Of a stretch of 31,610 nt of DNA, positions 24,252 through 30,463 are shown piece after piece. A program made the translations under genes and the position numbers. Origin of the DNA: a virus; the IMG/VR virus record IMGVR_UViG_3300030419_001559, positions 1-31,610 of that record, one strand, 5' to 3'. The notes below the pieces were generated by a model. The model had not been told where the DNA came from, ran no database searches, and worked only from the letters and a program-made list of their open reading frames with translations. How positions within the stretch are numbered: the first letter of the stretch is position 1; every line of letters begins with the position of its first letter.

Positions 24252-24452
24252 CTACTCGTTCCAACACCTTGGGTTATACTCCATCTGATGCATCTCACTT
24301 AGCATGGCCACCATGAGCCGAAGGACCGGGGTGTGCCCCAACTCCTCAAGCTCCCTCAAGAAATCCTCCAAAGGTTCGATGGTCTCGTACTGTTCCCACT
24401 CACCCGTGATGTCTTTGGCGATCTGCCTCGCCACCTTTTGGTAAATCCTCAT
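24252..24452 (-). CDS. Small hypothetical protein
   Basis: The start is at MRIYQKVARQ (24452), with GGAGAGGAG upstream and an ATGA overlap with the previous stop; 66 aa. Acidic and helical (EWEQYETIEPLEDFLRELEEL). The tail RCWNE is shared with the downstream neighbour. Function unknown. Confidence 0.55.
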   Translation of the reverse strand: MRIYQKVARQIAKDITGEWEQYETIEPLEDFLRELEELGHTPVLRLMVAMLSEMHQMEYNPRCWNE

Positions 24453-24676
24453 GACTCCTCTCCTGATTTGCACAGCTCAAGAAATATATCTTTATCAAAG
24501 TAGGGGTTTTGTTCCGCTAGGACACCCCCAATCCTGTCGGCAACCACATCAAGGGCCTCGTCCCACTGGTGCGAGTACGAGCTTGGCCCTGACTCAGCCG
24601 TGTCACGAATCGCTGAGGCGACAGCGACATAGATGTAATGGGGGAAGATCGTCCGCTGCCTAGCTCCGTCTACCAC
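24449..24676 (-). CDS. Small hypothetical protein
   Basis: The 75-aa product starts with GTG inside the end of the upstream gene. Mostly helical, with FPHYIYVAVASAIRDTA and WDEALDVVADRIGGVL. No family recognised. Overlaps on both sides (7 and 4 bases) support coupled translation. Confidence 0.5.
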   Translation of the reverse strand: MVDGARQRTIFPHYIYVAVASAIRDTAESGPSSYSHQWDEALDVVADRIGGVLAEQNPYFDKDIFLELCKSGEES

Positions 24677-24885
24677 AGGTACACCTCCATCCTTGAGACA
24701 TAGGTATCCAACACTGCGTTCAACTCACTGTTGTCCACATCAACGGGTGGGTCGGACTCGTCCACCTCAAACTCCAAGAGATCTCCGTGGCTGTCCTGTA
24801 CCACCCGAATGTGCTTACCCGCTAGGCGGGAGCACGGCCACCTGACTTCCCAATCATTGGGCACATCTACTTCTACCGCAATCAT
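24670..24885 (-). CDS. Small acidic hypothetical protein
   Basis: The 71-aa product starts at an ATG with GGGGGAG four bases upstream and an ATGA overlap. It has strand-rich segments (EVRWPCSRLAGKHIRVVQD) and an Asp/Glu-rich middle (FEVDESDPPVDVDNSE). Function unknown. Confidence 0.5.
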   Translation of the reverse strand: MIAVEVDVPNDWEVRWPCSRLAGKHIRVVQDSHGDLLEFEVDESDPPVDVDNSELNAVLDTYVSRMEVYLW

Positions 24886-25094
24886 AACTCCCCCGCCCCC
24901 TTGTAAATCTCACGGACAATGACTTGATCGACAGTAAGGCCAAAGCTGTCCTCCAGTCGGTTCAATAGCTTGTGGGCCTCGACCTGAGCGTTGTTCATGT
25001 TGGCTGTCACAATCTCCTTATCCACGGACAGATGCGACTGATCATCACGGTCTGTGCACGTCATGGTGATTTTGAAATGCTTAAGGGTTCTCAT
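24882..25094 (-). CDS. Small hypothetical protein
   Basis: The start is at MRTLKHFKITM (25094), with AAGGAGCAG upstream; 70 aa. A strand (HFKITMTCTDRDD) is followed by a helix (NMNNAQVEAHKLLNRLEDSFGL) and a strand (VDQVIVREIYK), so a small alpha/beta fold is likely. It overlaps the preceding zinc-protein gene by 14 bases. Confidence 0.55.
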   Translation of the reverse strand: MRTLKHFKITMTCTDRDDQSHLSVDKEIVTANMNNAQVEAHKLLNRLEDSFGLTVDQVIVREIYKGAGEL

Positions 25095-25299
25095 GTCCTG
25101 CTCCTTGGTTATTGGTATTGGTTCCCCGCGAAATCCACCGGCCATTCCGGCCATCGTCGCAACCCTTGCACACACGGTCAGGGTTGTCTCCTCCCATGGG
25201 TGCTTGCCTCCCGCACTCCATACACACCTCAATAGACCGAACCCTCGGCCTGTCGGCGCTACCCTCAAACACCTCAATAAACCTGCGCTTGTCAGTCAT
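25081..25299 (-). CDS. Small zinc-ribbon protein
   Basis: The 72-aa product starts at an ATG with GAGGAGGT upstream. CMEC and CKGC, 17 residues apart, make one zinc ribbon. The tail is Arg/Asn/Gly-rich. It starts within the end of the upstream zinc gene, just after palindrome copy 2. Function unknown. Confidence 0.6.
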   Translation of the reverse strand: MTDKRRFIEVFEGSADRPRVRSIEVCMECGRQAPMGGDNPDRVCKGCDDGRNGRWISRGTNTNNQGAGHENP

Positions 25300-25483
25300 T
25301 GCTGACCTCCTCGTTGGGGGGGAAAACTTTTCCCCCGTCTACTTGGACTCCAAGAACAGCCTTCAACCTTGCGGGAATGACACGGAAGTCATTGCAGACA
25401 TCGCAACACCTACCGTCACGGACAGGCACAGCGTTGTGCCCGTACCCCACGATCAACTCACCACAGATCACGCACCTACTCAT
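25292..25483 (-). CDS. Small zinc protein whose C-terminus is encoded by a palindrome
   Basis: The 63-aa product starts at an ATG with GGGAGGAG upstream. CVIC and CDVC form one zinc-binding site (residues 4-7 and 27-30). The tail GGKVFPP is encoded by the dispersed palindrome, so the repeat was either accommodated in frame or inserted there. Confidence 0.6.
   Translation of the reverse strand: MSRCVICGELIVGYGHNAVPVRDGRCCDVCNDFRVIPARLKAVLGVQVDGGKVFPPNEEVSND
25316..25336. repeat. Dispersed palindrome, copy 2
   Basis: GGGGG-AAAA-C-TTTT-CCCCC with two extra G. It lies in the 3' end of one zinc-protein gene and about 20 bases upstream of the next start. Confidence 0.85.
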
Positions 25484-25539
25484 CGCACTCCTCCCATCTC
25501 ATTCCTCTTCAGAGATTCTGATTGTTTTTTGCTTCAGGA

Positions 25540-26034
25540 TCACCAGCTGGCTTCGTAGTAGAAGTTGACCTTTGTAAAAGACCCCTCCGGATCTGGGATT
25601 GAGAGGGCTCGGTTGATGATATCCACGGTCGCCTCAAGGTCCTGAATGTACCAGTCGTCGTAAGAAGTGCTTCCGAAGAAGAAGCCCGACTGAGTGGGCA
25701 GGATCTGGGAGCCGTCAACCTTCCCGTCATGAACGAGGTCGAGGACTTCAAGGCACAGCGACCGAAGCTCCCCCAACTGGTCGCGACGCACATACGACTC
25801 CTGACACTCATCTACGCCGCCTTGGCAGTTGTCAACGAACCATTTGTGGATCGCGTTCGCTTTCCTCCAGTAGCCCACCGTGACAGTGACCGTTGCGGAG
25901 GGCGACTCCTGATCGAAGTGCGAACCCATGCCCACAGATTCGATCACATCTGCGAACACCTTCTGCTCTGGTTCATCTTGGAACTTGTAGCCGCCCACAT
26001 GCTTGCGAGCCTTTAGATACATGTCGAGTCCCAT
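25540..26034 (-). CDS. Conserved 'MGLDMYLKA' protein
   Basis: The start is at MGLDMYLKARKHVGG (26034), with AGAGGAGGAAGG upstream; 164 aa. The N-terminal MGLDMYL(K/N)A signature, followed by YWRKANAIHKWFVDN and later FFFGSTSYDDWYIQDLEAT, marks a family common in phages and some bacteria, sometimes misannotated as phosphoglycerate kinase. Its function is not established. It forms an alpha/beta protein of ordinary length for the family. Confidence 0.8.
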   Translation of the reverse strand: MGLDMYLKARKHVGGYKFQDEPEQKVFADVIESVGMGSHFDQESPSATVTVTVGYWRKANAIHKWFVDNCQGGVDECQESYVRRDQLGELRSLCLEVLDLVHDGKVDGSQILPTQSGFFFGSTSYDDWYIQDLEATVDIINRALSIPDPEGSFTKVNFYYEASW

Positions 26035-26081
26035 CGTTCCTTCCTCCTCTTGGTGACAAATATTATTTGTCGGTTGATTGT

Positions 26082-26288
26082 TTACACCCCGAACGATGCC
26101 GTACCTCTTCGAGCGTACTGCTTCATGCGCCAAGCCGTCGCGAACATATTTTTGCGGAGCGTTTTGGGTATGTGCTTACCCTTTGCGAAATGCTCCAACT
26201 TGTCCGCGAGGTTTTCAAAGTCGTGTCGCTCGTAGGTGTCGTGCGTCCACTCCTCATTGGAGTGGTACCCGTCGCTTGGCTTACTCAT
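26082..26288 (-). CDS. Small hypothetical basic protein
   Basis: The start is at MSKPSDGYHSN (26288), with GGGAGAAG upstream and an ATGA overlap; 68 aa. His/Glu-rich N-terminal half, basic C-terminal helix (KTLRKNMFATAWRMKQYARRG). No family recognised. The 47 bases after its stop hold no further feature. Confidence 0.55.
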   Translation of the reverse strand: MSKPSDGYHSNEEWTHDTYERHDFENLADKLEHFAKGKHIPKTLRKNMFATAWRMKQYARRGTASFGV

Positions 26289-26677
26289 CTCACTTCTCCC
26301 ACTCTGGTTCGGGTGGTGCCCCTTGGTTCTTTGTCGTACACCTTCAGGCTGTAGCCTTCGCTCTCCATGTATGCGCGGATCGCGTTCTGGTGGATCGTGG
26401 TTGTTGTGCTGTACTTCGTGGCGTTGAACAGATACCGGGGGCCGTTCGCACACCAGTAATCTGAGCACTGGTCGCACGTCCAATAGTCACCATTCCAAGT
26501 CCAACAGAATTCCTCGCACATAGCGGAGAAGTCACAGCACACGATCCATGTAGCGTAGGAGTAGATCCCGTCGCCATCTGTCCAGATGGAGTCGCCCCGC
26601 TCCCCGAAGGGCTTACCGTTCTCCCATGCCTTGACGGTGCCTTGCTGATTTCTCCTCAACTCAAGAACATTCCTCAT
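26285..26677 (-). CDS. Hypothetical Cys/Trp-rich protein
   Basis: The start is at MRNVLELRRN (26677), with AAGGAGGAG upstream; 130 aa. The centre has CC, C, C, CxxC and a further C with many aromatic residues (IVCCDFSAMCEEFCWTWNG, then CDQCSDYWC), which suggests metal binding. It is coupled to the next gene by ATGA. Function unknown. Confidence 0.6.
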   Translation of the reverse strand: MRNVLELRRNQQGTVKAWENGKPFGERGDSIWTDGDGIYSYATWIVCCDFSAMCEEFCWTWNGDYWTCDQCSDYWCANGPRYLFNATKYSTTTTIHQNAIRAYMESEGYSLKVYDKEPRGTTRTRVGEVR

Positions 26678-26678
26678 G

Positions 26679-26903
26679 TCACTCCTCCTTATACTCAAGT
26701 CCGAACATACACACGGCACACACAGGGACTTCGACCCCCGAATCGCCGTCCACCAAAACAACACCGGGCTTCCTGCCACACCGGCACAGCACCGCACCCG
26801 GAATGACACGGGGGTATCTGACCTTGCGGTCAGAGAACCGCACCCTCCTCTGGACGTTGGGCTTACTCACTCCGCTTGCGTTAGCACGAAATACTACGTT
26901 CAT
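26679..26903 (-). CDS. Small hypothetical zinc-binding protein
   Basis: The start is at MNVVFRANAS (26903), with GGAGGAGGAG upstream; 74 aa. CRCG and CAVC (residues about 42-64) could bind one zinc. The N-terminal part is basic (RRVRFSDRKVRYPR). It ends one base before the next gene's start. Function unknown. Confidence 0.55.
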   Translation of the reverse strand: MNVVFRANASGVSKPNVQRRVRFSDRKVRYPRVIPGAVLCRCGRKPGVVLVDGDSGVEVPVCAVCMFGLEYKEE

Positions 26904-26904
26904 G

Positions 26905-27246
26905 TCACTCCTCCTCCATTGCGGTTGAGATTGCGGCACGCACTACTTCAGGGTTCTCGCCCAGAAACCTCATGCACCTGAGCGTGTCACCCGACGACGG
27001 CTCACCCGATGGCTCCCACAAACAGCGGGGACATTCGTACCCCGACTCGACCTTGATGGAAACAGGGTCATCCTCGTAGTACACAGGGTGAACCTGAATA
27101 ACCACGCGCCCCCGCACCTTTGGAGGGCTTCCGCGCCCCGTCCATTCCGTGACTGACGCATGGACGTAGTTGCCACTCCTCCGAACGTCTCTGAGAATCA
27201 GCGATTCGGTAGGATCTGATGAGTACACGACAAAACCTTGGTTCAT
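26905..27246 (-). CDS. Hypothetical protein with CxxC motif
   Basis: The 113-aa product starts at an ATG with AGGAGGAG upstream. The N-terminal part is strand-rich (FVVYSSDPTESLIL; GRVVIQVHPVYYEDDPVSIKV); CPRC near residue 71 and one later Cys are seen. The C-terminus is helical and acidic. No family recognised. Palindrome copy 3 lies 18 bases upstream of the start. Confidence 0.55.
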   Translation of the reverse strand: MNQGFVVYSSDPTESLILRDVRRSGNYVHASVTEWTGRGSPPKVRGRVVIQVHPVYYEDDPVSIKVESGYECPRCLWEPSGEPSSGDTLRCMRFLGENPEVVRAAISTAMEEE

Positions 27247-27263
27247 CTCACTCCTCCTGCTAA

Positions 27264-27283
27264 GGGGGGAAAACTTTTCCCCC
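27264..27283. repeat. Dispersed palindrome, copy 3
   Basis: GGGGG-AAAA-C-TTTT-CCCCC with one extra G, in the 46-base gap between two minus-strand genes, upstream of the 27246 start. Confidence 0.85.
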
Positions 27284-27292
27284 GTTACTGGT

Positions 27293-28054
27293 TCAACCCG
27301 AATGGCGGGTCCGCTTGATCTGCTTCCTGAGTAACTCCTGACCGGCTTTGTCCTCGCCGGCCACCAACTGCAACGTCATACCACACTTGCCGTTGCTCGG
27401 GACCATCGTACCAAGAACCTTCTTGGCTGTCGTGCATGACACGCACACGGTCGTGTCAGGGATAGCGGCCAATCGCTCGGGCGCTATCGGCTCGCCACAC
27501 ACAGAGCACGCCGAAGCCTCGTCCCACTTGTCGAAGTCTCGTTGGTTCTTGTCTGCCCACTCGTCCAACGTGGGCGCTACAGCCTCCGACGCAGGCCCTC
27601 GCGCTTCGTTAGGCTGACGGCCAGGTCCGTACTGGTACGTCCCGTCCGGTAGAACGTCACCGATGTAACACTTGGGTAACCGCCTGTAGCTGTGAAGTGG
27701 TGCGGCCTTGGCCTTGGGTGAGGCCTCAACCTTCACAACCTTGATGTCCTCAGGCTTGACTCGCCGTCGTGTTACTGGCCGCTCGCCATCCCTGCGCTTG
27801 CGCGCCGTGGAGGGGAAAATTTTTCCCCCTTTTGCTGTCCGCCCCATGAACTCCACAGGCGACCGCCTACGCTGTACCGACGCCTCACTCATGGCCTCTC
27901 TAGGCTCAGGCAACGGGAACGGCAGGTGGTCCTCCACCTCTTTGATGATGCGGTACGCCTGACGCACAGTCTTTGCGTTCTTGGCTCGCACCCAATGCGG
28001 TGGAGAGATCCTCTGGAGACAGGCGGGGACGTACCGCCTGACCTCATCGCTCAC
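27293..28054 (-). CDS. DksA/TraR-type zinc-finger protein with long basic N-terminal region
   Basis: The 253-aa product starts at an ATG with a weak SD (GAG far upstream). The first half is basic and looks disordered (RRRSPVEFMGR, GERPVTRRRVKPED). The C-terminal finger CSVCGEPIAPERLAAIPDTTVCVSC (about residues 183-207) matches the DksA/TraR C4 zinc finger, usually found in proteins that enter the RNA polymerase secondary channel. The DksA coiled coil is not evident, so an RNA-polymerase role is only possible. It is the first gene after the strong minus-strand promoter at 28142-28170. Palindrome copy 4 lies inside its frame (GGKIFPS). Confidence 0.65.
   Translation of the reverse strand: MSDEVRRYVPACLQRISPPHWVRAKNAKTVRQAYRIIKEVEDHLPFPLPEPREAMSEASVQRRRSPVEFMGRTAKGGKIFPSTARKRRDGERPVTRRRVKPEDIKVVKVEASPKAKAAPLHSYRRLPKCYIGDVLPDGTYQYGPGRQPNEARGPASEAVAPTLDEWADKNQRDFDKWDEASACSVCGEPIAPERLAAIPDTTVCVSCTTAKKVLGTMVPSNGKCGMTLQLVAGEDKAGQELLRKQIKRTRHSG
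27812..27829. repeat. Dispersed palindrome, copy 4 (inside a gene)
   Basis: GGGG-AAAA-T-TTTT-CCCC plus C, inside the DksA/TraR-type gene and in frame. It encodes GGKIFPS within a disordered region. Confidence 0.85.
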
Positions 28055-28072
28055 TCTCTGGCTCCTGTCAGA

Positions 28073-28091
28073 GGGGGAAAATTTTTCCCCC
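28073..28091. repeat. Dispersed palindrome, copy 5 (leader)
   Basis: A perfect GGGGG-AAAA-T-TTTT-CCCCC. It lies between the strong minus-strand promoter and the first gene, about 45-62 bases into the predicted RNA. Confidence 0.85.
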
Positions 28092-28141
28092 GGTACTGGC
28101 CCGACCCCCTCTAGGTTGGGCGCTTTTCTCGACTACATATA

Positions 28142-28170
28142 AATATACCTAAAAACAAGTATTTTGTCAA
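28142..28170 (-). promoter_or_regulatory. Strong sigma70-type promoter of the long minus-strand operon
   Basis: On the minus strand: TTGACA (28165-28170), 17 bases, TATATT (28142-28147), a perfect -35 box and a five-of-six -10 box. Transcription should start near 28135 and run into the DksA/TraR-type gene and the small genes beyond. Confidence 0.75.
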
Positions 28171-28215
28171 CCTCCAACAAGGGGGGGTTAAATTCTGACG
28201 GGTGGCGAGAAGTAA

Positions 28216-28233
28216 GGGGGGAAAATTTTTCCC
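28216..28233. repeat. Dispersed palindrome, copy 6 (abutting a promoter)
   Basis: GGG-AAAA-T-TTTT-CCC with three extra G. It ends one base before the -35 box of the plus-strand promoter at 28235. Confidence 0.85.
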
Positions 28234-28234
28234 A

Positions 28235-28263
28235 TTGACCTAACAAATCCCTAATGATATCAT
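28235..28263 (+). promoter_or_regulatory. Sigma70-type promoter of the small terminase gene
   Basis: TTGACC, 17 bases, TATCAT: five of six consensus bases in the -35 and four to five in the -10 box. The predicted transcription start (about 28269-28271) falls on the ATG of the gene. Confidence 0.65.
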
Positions 28264-28268
28264 GCTGT

Positions 28269-28709
28269 ATGCCTAACCCACCCACGATTACGCCTAAGCA
28301 GTCTGCTTTCGCAGGCTTTGTAGCGAAGGGACACTCCTACGCGGAGGCCTATCGTAAGGCGTACGATGCGAGCAAGATGAGCAAGCAGGTGGTGTGGAAC
28401 AACAGCTCCAAGCTCGCCAAGAATCCACGGGTGAAGGAAGCTATCGAAGCGCTCAAGTCTGACACCAAGGTAGCGAAGCAAGCGCACGAAAAGCTAAGCA
28501 ACGACTGGATTATCCAGAAGCTCAGGGCCGAAGCCGTAGACGGAAACAACTCCCCGTCCAACAGGATCAGGGCACTTGAACTACTAGGTAAGGCGGGGGG
28601 ACTGTTCGAAGAATCTACCCACGTCACGTTCGAGAACCGGTCATCAGACGACCTAGAGAAAGAGCTGATGGACAAGCTCGCCATGTGGTCGTCAGCTAGT
28701 AAGGCATAG
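28269..28709 (+). CDS. Small terminase subunit (TerS) candidate
   Basis: I take the ATG at 28269 (MPNPPTITPKQ), 146 aa; an ATG five codons upstream lies in the -10 box. The N-terminal TPKQSAFAGFVAKGHSYAEAYRKAYDASKMS is the typical helix-turn-helix of small terminase subunits of the 'terminase_2' kind, followed by VWNNSSKLAKNPRVKEAIEAL. The C-terminal part (NRIRALELLGKAGGLFEE) is also seen in such proteins. It recognises the packaging site and loads the large subunit. No large subunit follows in this window, which is unusual. A leaderless mRNA is implied by the promoter position. Confidence 0.75.
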   Translation: MPNPPTITPKQSAFAGFVAKGHSYAEAYRKAYDASKMSKQVVWNNSSKLAKNPRVKEAIEALKSDTKVAKQAHEKLSNDWIIQKLRAEAVDGNNSPSNRIRALELLGKAGGLFEESTHVTFENRSSDDLEKELMDKLAMWSSASKA

Positions 28710-28747
28710 GGGTTAGGAACAGCCCTTAAAACTAGGTATAGGGGGGC

Positions 28748-28766
28748 GGGAGAAAACTTCTCCCCC
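28748..28766. repeat. Dispersed palindrome, copy 7 (variant)
   Basis: GGG-AGAA-AAC-TTCT-CCC, a diverged copy in which a matching pair has changed in both arms (A to G, T to C), so the symmetry is kept. Confidence 0.7.
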
Positions 28767-28843
28767 AAAAACCTCACCTAACCCAAAGCCTTGGCGACCC
28801 GTACCTCATCCTGCCCCCTCTAGATGGGGGTACTACTAAGCAA

Positions 28844-28863
28844 GGGGGAAAAAATTTTCCCCC
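28844..28863. repeat. Dispersed palindrome, copy 8
   Basis: GGGGG-AAAA-AA-TTTT-CCCCC plus C, followed by ATTG as in copy 6. Confidence 0.85.
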
Positions 28864-28895
28864 CATTGCGCCGACCCGTACCTCAACGCGACCCT

Positions 28896-28932
28896 GGGCG
28901 GGGTGGGGTGGGGCCGGGGTTGGGTGGTGGGG
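28896..28932 (+). other. G-quadruplex-type tract
   Basis: Six or more runs of three to four G separated by one to five bases (GGGCGGGGTGGGGTGGGG and on to 28932). It is on the plus strand in the non-coding stretch after the terminase gene. Confidence 0.65.
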
Positions 28933-29100
28933 AATCATGGCCACGCAAGGAGCTTGCGACTGGTGCGCGTGGTCCTTTAGTTGGGGCTGGGTGGGAGAGC
29001 GTTGGAGGGGCCCCGACGCAGAGGTAGAGATACATCGAAGGTTGCGGGGGGCTCAACGCCAGTTGGCCTGGCCCCCGGACTCGAACCTTGGGAGCGGAAC

Positions 29101-29139
29101 AAAAAAAAGCGGGAGCCGGGTTATTAGCCCGGCCCCCGC
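29101..29139 (-). terminator. Intrinsic terminator of the 297-aa gene
   Basis: On the minus strand, a twelve-pair stem (GCGGG-G-GCCGGG / CCCGGC-U-CCCGC) with loop CUAAUAA is followed by eight U. The G-U pair fits minus-strand RNA only. Confidence 0.9.
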
Positions 29140-29153
29140 CAGTGGTTAGAGGA

Positions 29154-30047
29154 TTACTCGTTGTCCGCCGAGGACGGGATGAGTTGCTCTTCCGGGATCA
29201 CCATGGCCCGGATTTCTTTGATGTCAGACGCGGCCTTGGACTGCGCCCTCTGGTGGATGATCCTGTGAGCGTCGATCTTGGCGTTGGCCTCCTTCAGCGG
29301 CATGGGGGGAAGGAGCACGATTTCGGTGTCGTACTCCCTGTCCTTGCCGCCCCAGCGGATGGTCGTGGTCTTGGTGCCGTCTTCGTGCTCGGTCCACTCG
29401 TAGTCGGACACCTTGCCTCGGAGGAGCCAGATGTCGGAAGGGTGGCCCACCGGGTGCCCAACGGGCACCTTGGTGTTGTCCATGTGGTAGTTCACGACCC
29501 TTCCGGCAACCTCGCTAACCTTCGCCCACTTGGACCTGACCCCGTTGGCGTCCAGCCTCAGGATCGCCCTGACATCCGTGGCCATATCCGGGAACTGAAG
29601 GGACCAGAAGATGTTGCGGATGTCGTCGGCCTTGTTCAGGATGTTCTGCCGGGCCGCCTTCCCGTAGTCGCTCCGGCTTCTGGGCTTCTGCTCCCGGTCC
29701 GTCTTGAGACAGCCGTGCTTCTTGTCCCAGTCGTACTGGGCCTTACCGGCCTCGCGAGTCCTCTTACGGAGGTCGAAGTACAGGTCGTTACGAGCGGCTC
29801 GAACTGAGGCCCAGCCATCGTCGTCCTTGCCGAACTTGGCCTTGGGCTGGTGGTCCTTCGTCAGGAGGGTGTCAATCGCCTCCGTGAGGATCGCCTGGAG
29901 GTAGTTCGAGGCGTTTCCATCAAGGCCCACGATGGAGGATCGGGCCATCCCCAGACTTGTGGATGCGTCGATGAACGCGGCTCTGGACTCGCGAGTCGCG
30001 TCGTTGACTGCGAGTACTGCGGCCTTCTGGGATGCTTCGTTACTCAT
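29154..30047 (-). CDS. Hypothetical 297-aa protein, GC-rich gene
   Basis: The start is at the ATG at 30047 (MSNEASQKAAV), with GAGGAGT six bases upstream. The protein is charged and helical in its first half (WASVRAARNDLYFDLRKRTREAG), and has VPVGHPVGHPSDIWLLRGKVSDYEW with a duplicated VGHP in the middle. A strand-rich part follows (TKTTTIRWGGKDREYDTEIVLLPP), then an acidic tail. No family recognised. Base composition is clearly higher in G+C than the long minus-strand operon, and the gene has its own hairpin leader and terminator. It looks like a separately acquired, independently expressed unit. Confidence 0.65.
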   Translation of the reverse strand: MSNEASQKAAVLAVNDATRESRAAFIDASTSLGMARSSIVGLDGNASNYLQAILTEAIDTLLTKDHQPKAKFGKDDDGWASVRAARNDLYFDLRKRTREAGKAQYDWDKKHGCLKTDREQKPRSRSDYGKAARQNILNKADDIRNIFWSLQFPDMATDVRAILRLDANGVRSKWAKVSEVAGRVVNYHMDNTKVPVGHPVGHPSDIWLLRGKVSDYEWTEHEDGTKTTTIRWGGKDREYDTEIVLLPPMPLKEANAKIDAHRIIHQRAQSKAASDIKEIRAMVIPEEQLIPSSADNE

Positions 30048-30057
30048 ACTGACTCCT

Positions 30058-30073
30058 CGGGGTTGAGACCCCG
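30058..30073 (-). promoter_or_regulatory. Hairpin abutting the SD of the 297-aa gene
   Basis: On the minus strand CGGGGU-CUCA-ACCCCG is followed directly by AGGAGU and, four bases later, the ATG. The same arrangement is at 30464-30479. Confidence 0.7.
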
Positions 30074-30086
30074 TTGAGTTGAAGGT

Positions 30087-30111
30087 GACTGCGGGGCGAA
30101 TCCCCACAGTC
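30087..30111 (-). other. Leader hairpin upstream of the 297-aa gene
   Basis: GACUG-U-GGGG / CCCC-G-CAGUC with loop AUUCG on the minus strand. The U-G pair supports minus-strand RNA. No U run follows, so it is probably part of the leader. Confidence 0.6.
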
Positions 30112-30116
30112 GCACG

Positions 30117-30149
30117 AGAAAAGCCACCCAACCCGAAGGCTGGGTGGCT
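30117..30149 (-). terminator. Intrinsic terminator of the 96-aa gene
   Basis: On the minus strand AGCCACCCA-GCC / GGU-UGGGUGGCU closes a UUCG tetraloop with a C-G pair and is followed by UUUUC. The tetraloop on this strand confirms the direction. Confidence 0.85.
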
Positions 30150-30162
30150 AAACCTCGCAAGG

Positions 30163-30453
30163 CTAGAAGGGCAGGTCGTCCTCCAGATCGTCGTCGTCGT
30201 CAGCGGCGAAAGGGTCCGGCCACGGATTGCGGTGGATGGCGGAGGACGCCTCGTACTCCTCACCGATCCTCGCGTTCTCCCGCGCAACCTCCTGGGCGAC
30301 GGGATCGCAGGGCCAGCAGACCTCCTCGAATTGGACGTGGACGAAGCGCTTTCCGCCCTCCCGCACGCGGAACTCCTCGGCCATCGGATCTTCTTCGATG
30401 TGGGACTCGGTGGCCACGCCGCACTTCGGGCAAGTCTGAACTTCGATAATCAT
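30163..30453 (-). CDS. Zinc-ribbon protein with SSB-like acidic tail
   Basis: The 96-aa product starts at an ATG with GAGGAGT upstream and a hairpin directly before the SD. CPKCG and CWPC (residues 8-11 and 46-49) make one zinc ribbon. The C-terminus DDDDDLEDDLPF ends like the tip of bacterial SSB proteins (DDDIPF). A single-strand-binding or SSB-partner-mimicking role is therefore possible. The body between ribbon and tail (FVHVQFEEVCWPCDPVAQEVAREN) matches no family I know. Confidence 0.65.
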   Translation of the reverse strand: MIIEVQTCPKCGVATESHIEEDPMAEEFRVREGGKRFVHVQFEEVCWPCDPVAQEVARENARIGEEYEASSAIHRNPWPDPFAADDDDDLEDDLPF

Positions 30454-30463
30454 TCTTACTCCT

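Larger units (their letters stand above)
28710..29100. other. Non-coding stretch with palindromes, direct repeat and G-rich tract
   Basis: There is no convincing gene. It holds palindrome copies 7 and 8, a G-rich tract, and a direct repeat CGACCCGTACCTCA (near 28794 and 28872). There is also a small inverted repeat CCCCC-TCTAGA-T-GGGGG near 28814. A 70-codon frame from ATG 28937 has an unusual Trp/Arg-rich product and no good SD, so I do not call it. The position beside the terminase gene would suit a packaging site. Confidence 0.5.

Noticed and set aside
29060-29100. tRNA T-loop-like sequence (GGTTCGAGTCC on the minus strand)
   Set aside because: Only three of five T-stem pairs form, there is no matching acceptor strand or anticodon arm, and the terminator T run lies where the tRNA body should be.
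28937-29149. 70-aa plus-strand frame after the G-rich tract
   Set aside because: The product is Trp/Arg-rich with no recognisable fold, the SD is poor, and it runs through the opposite-strand terminator.
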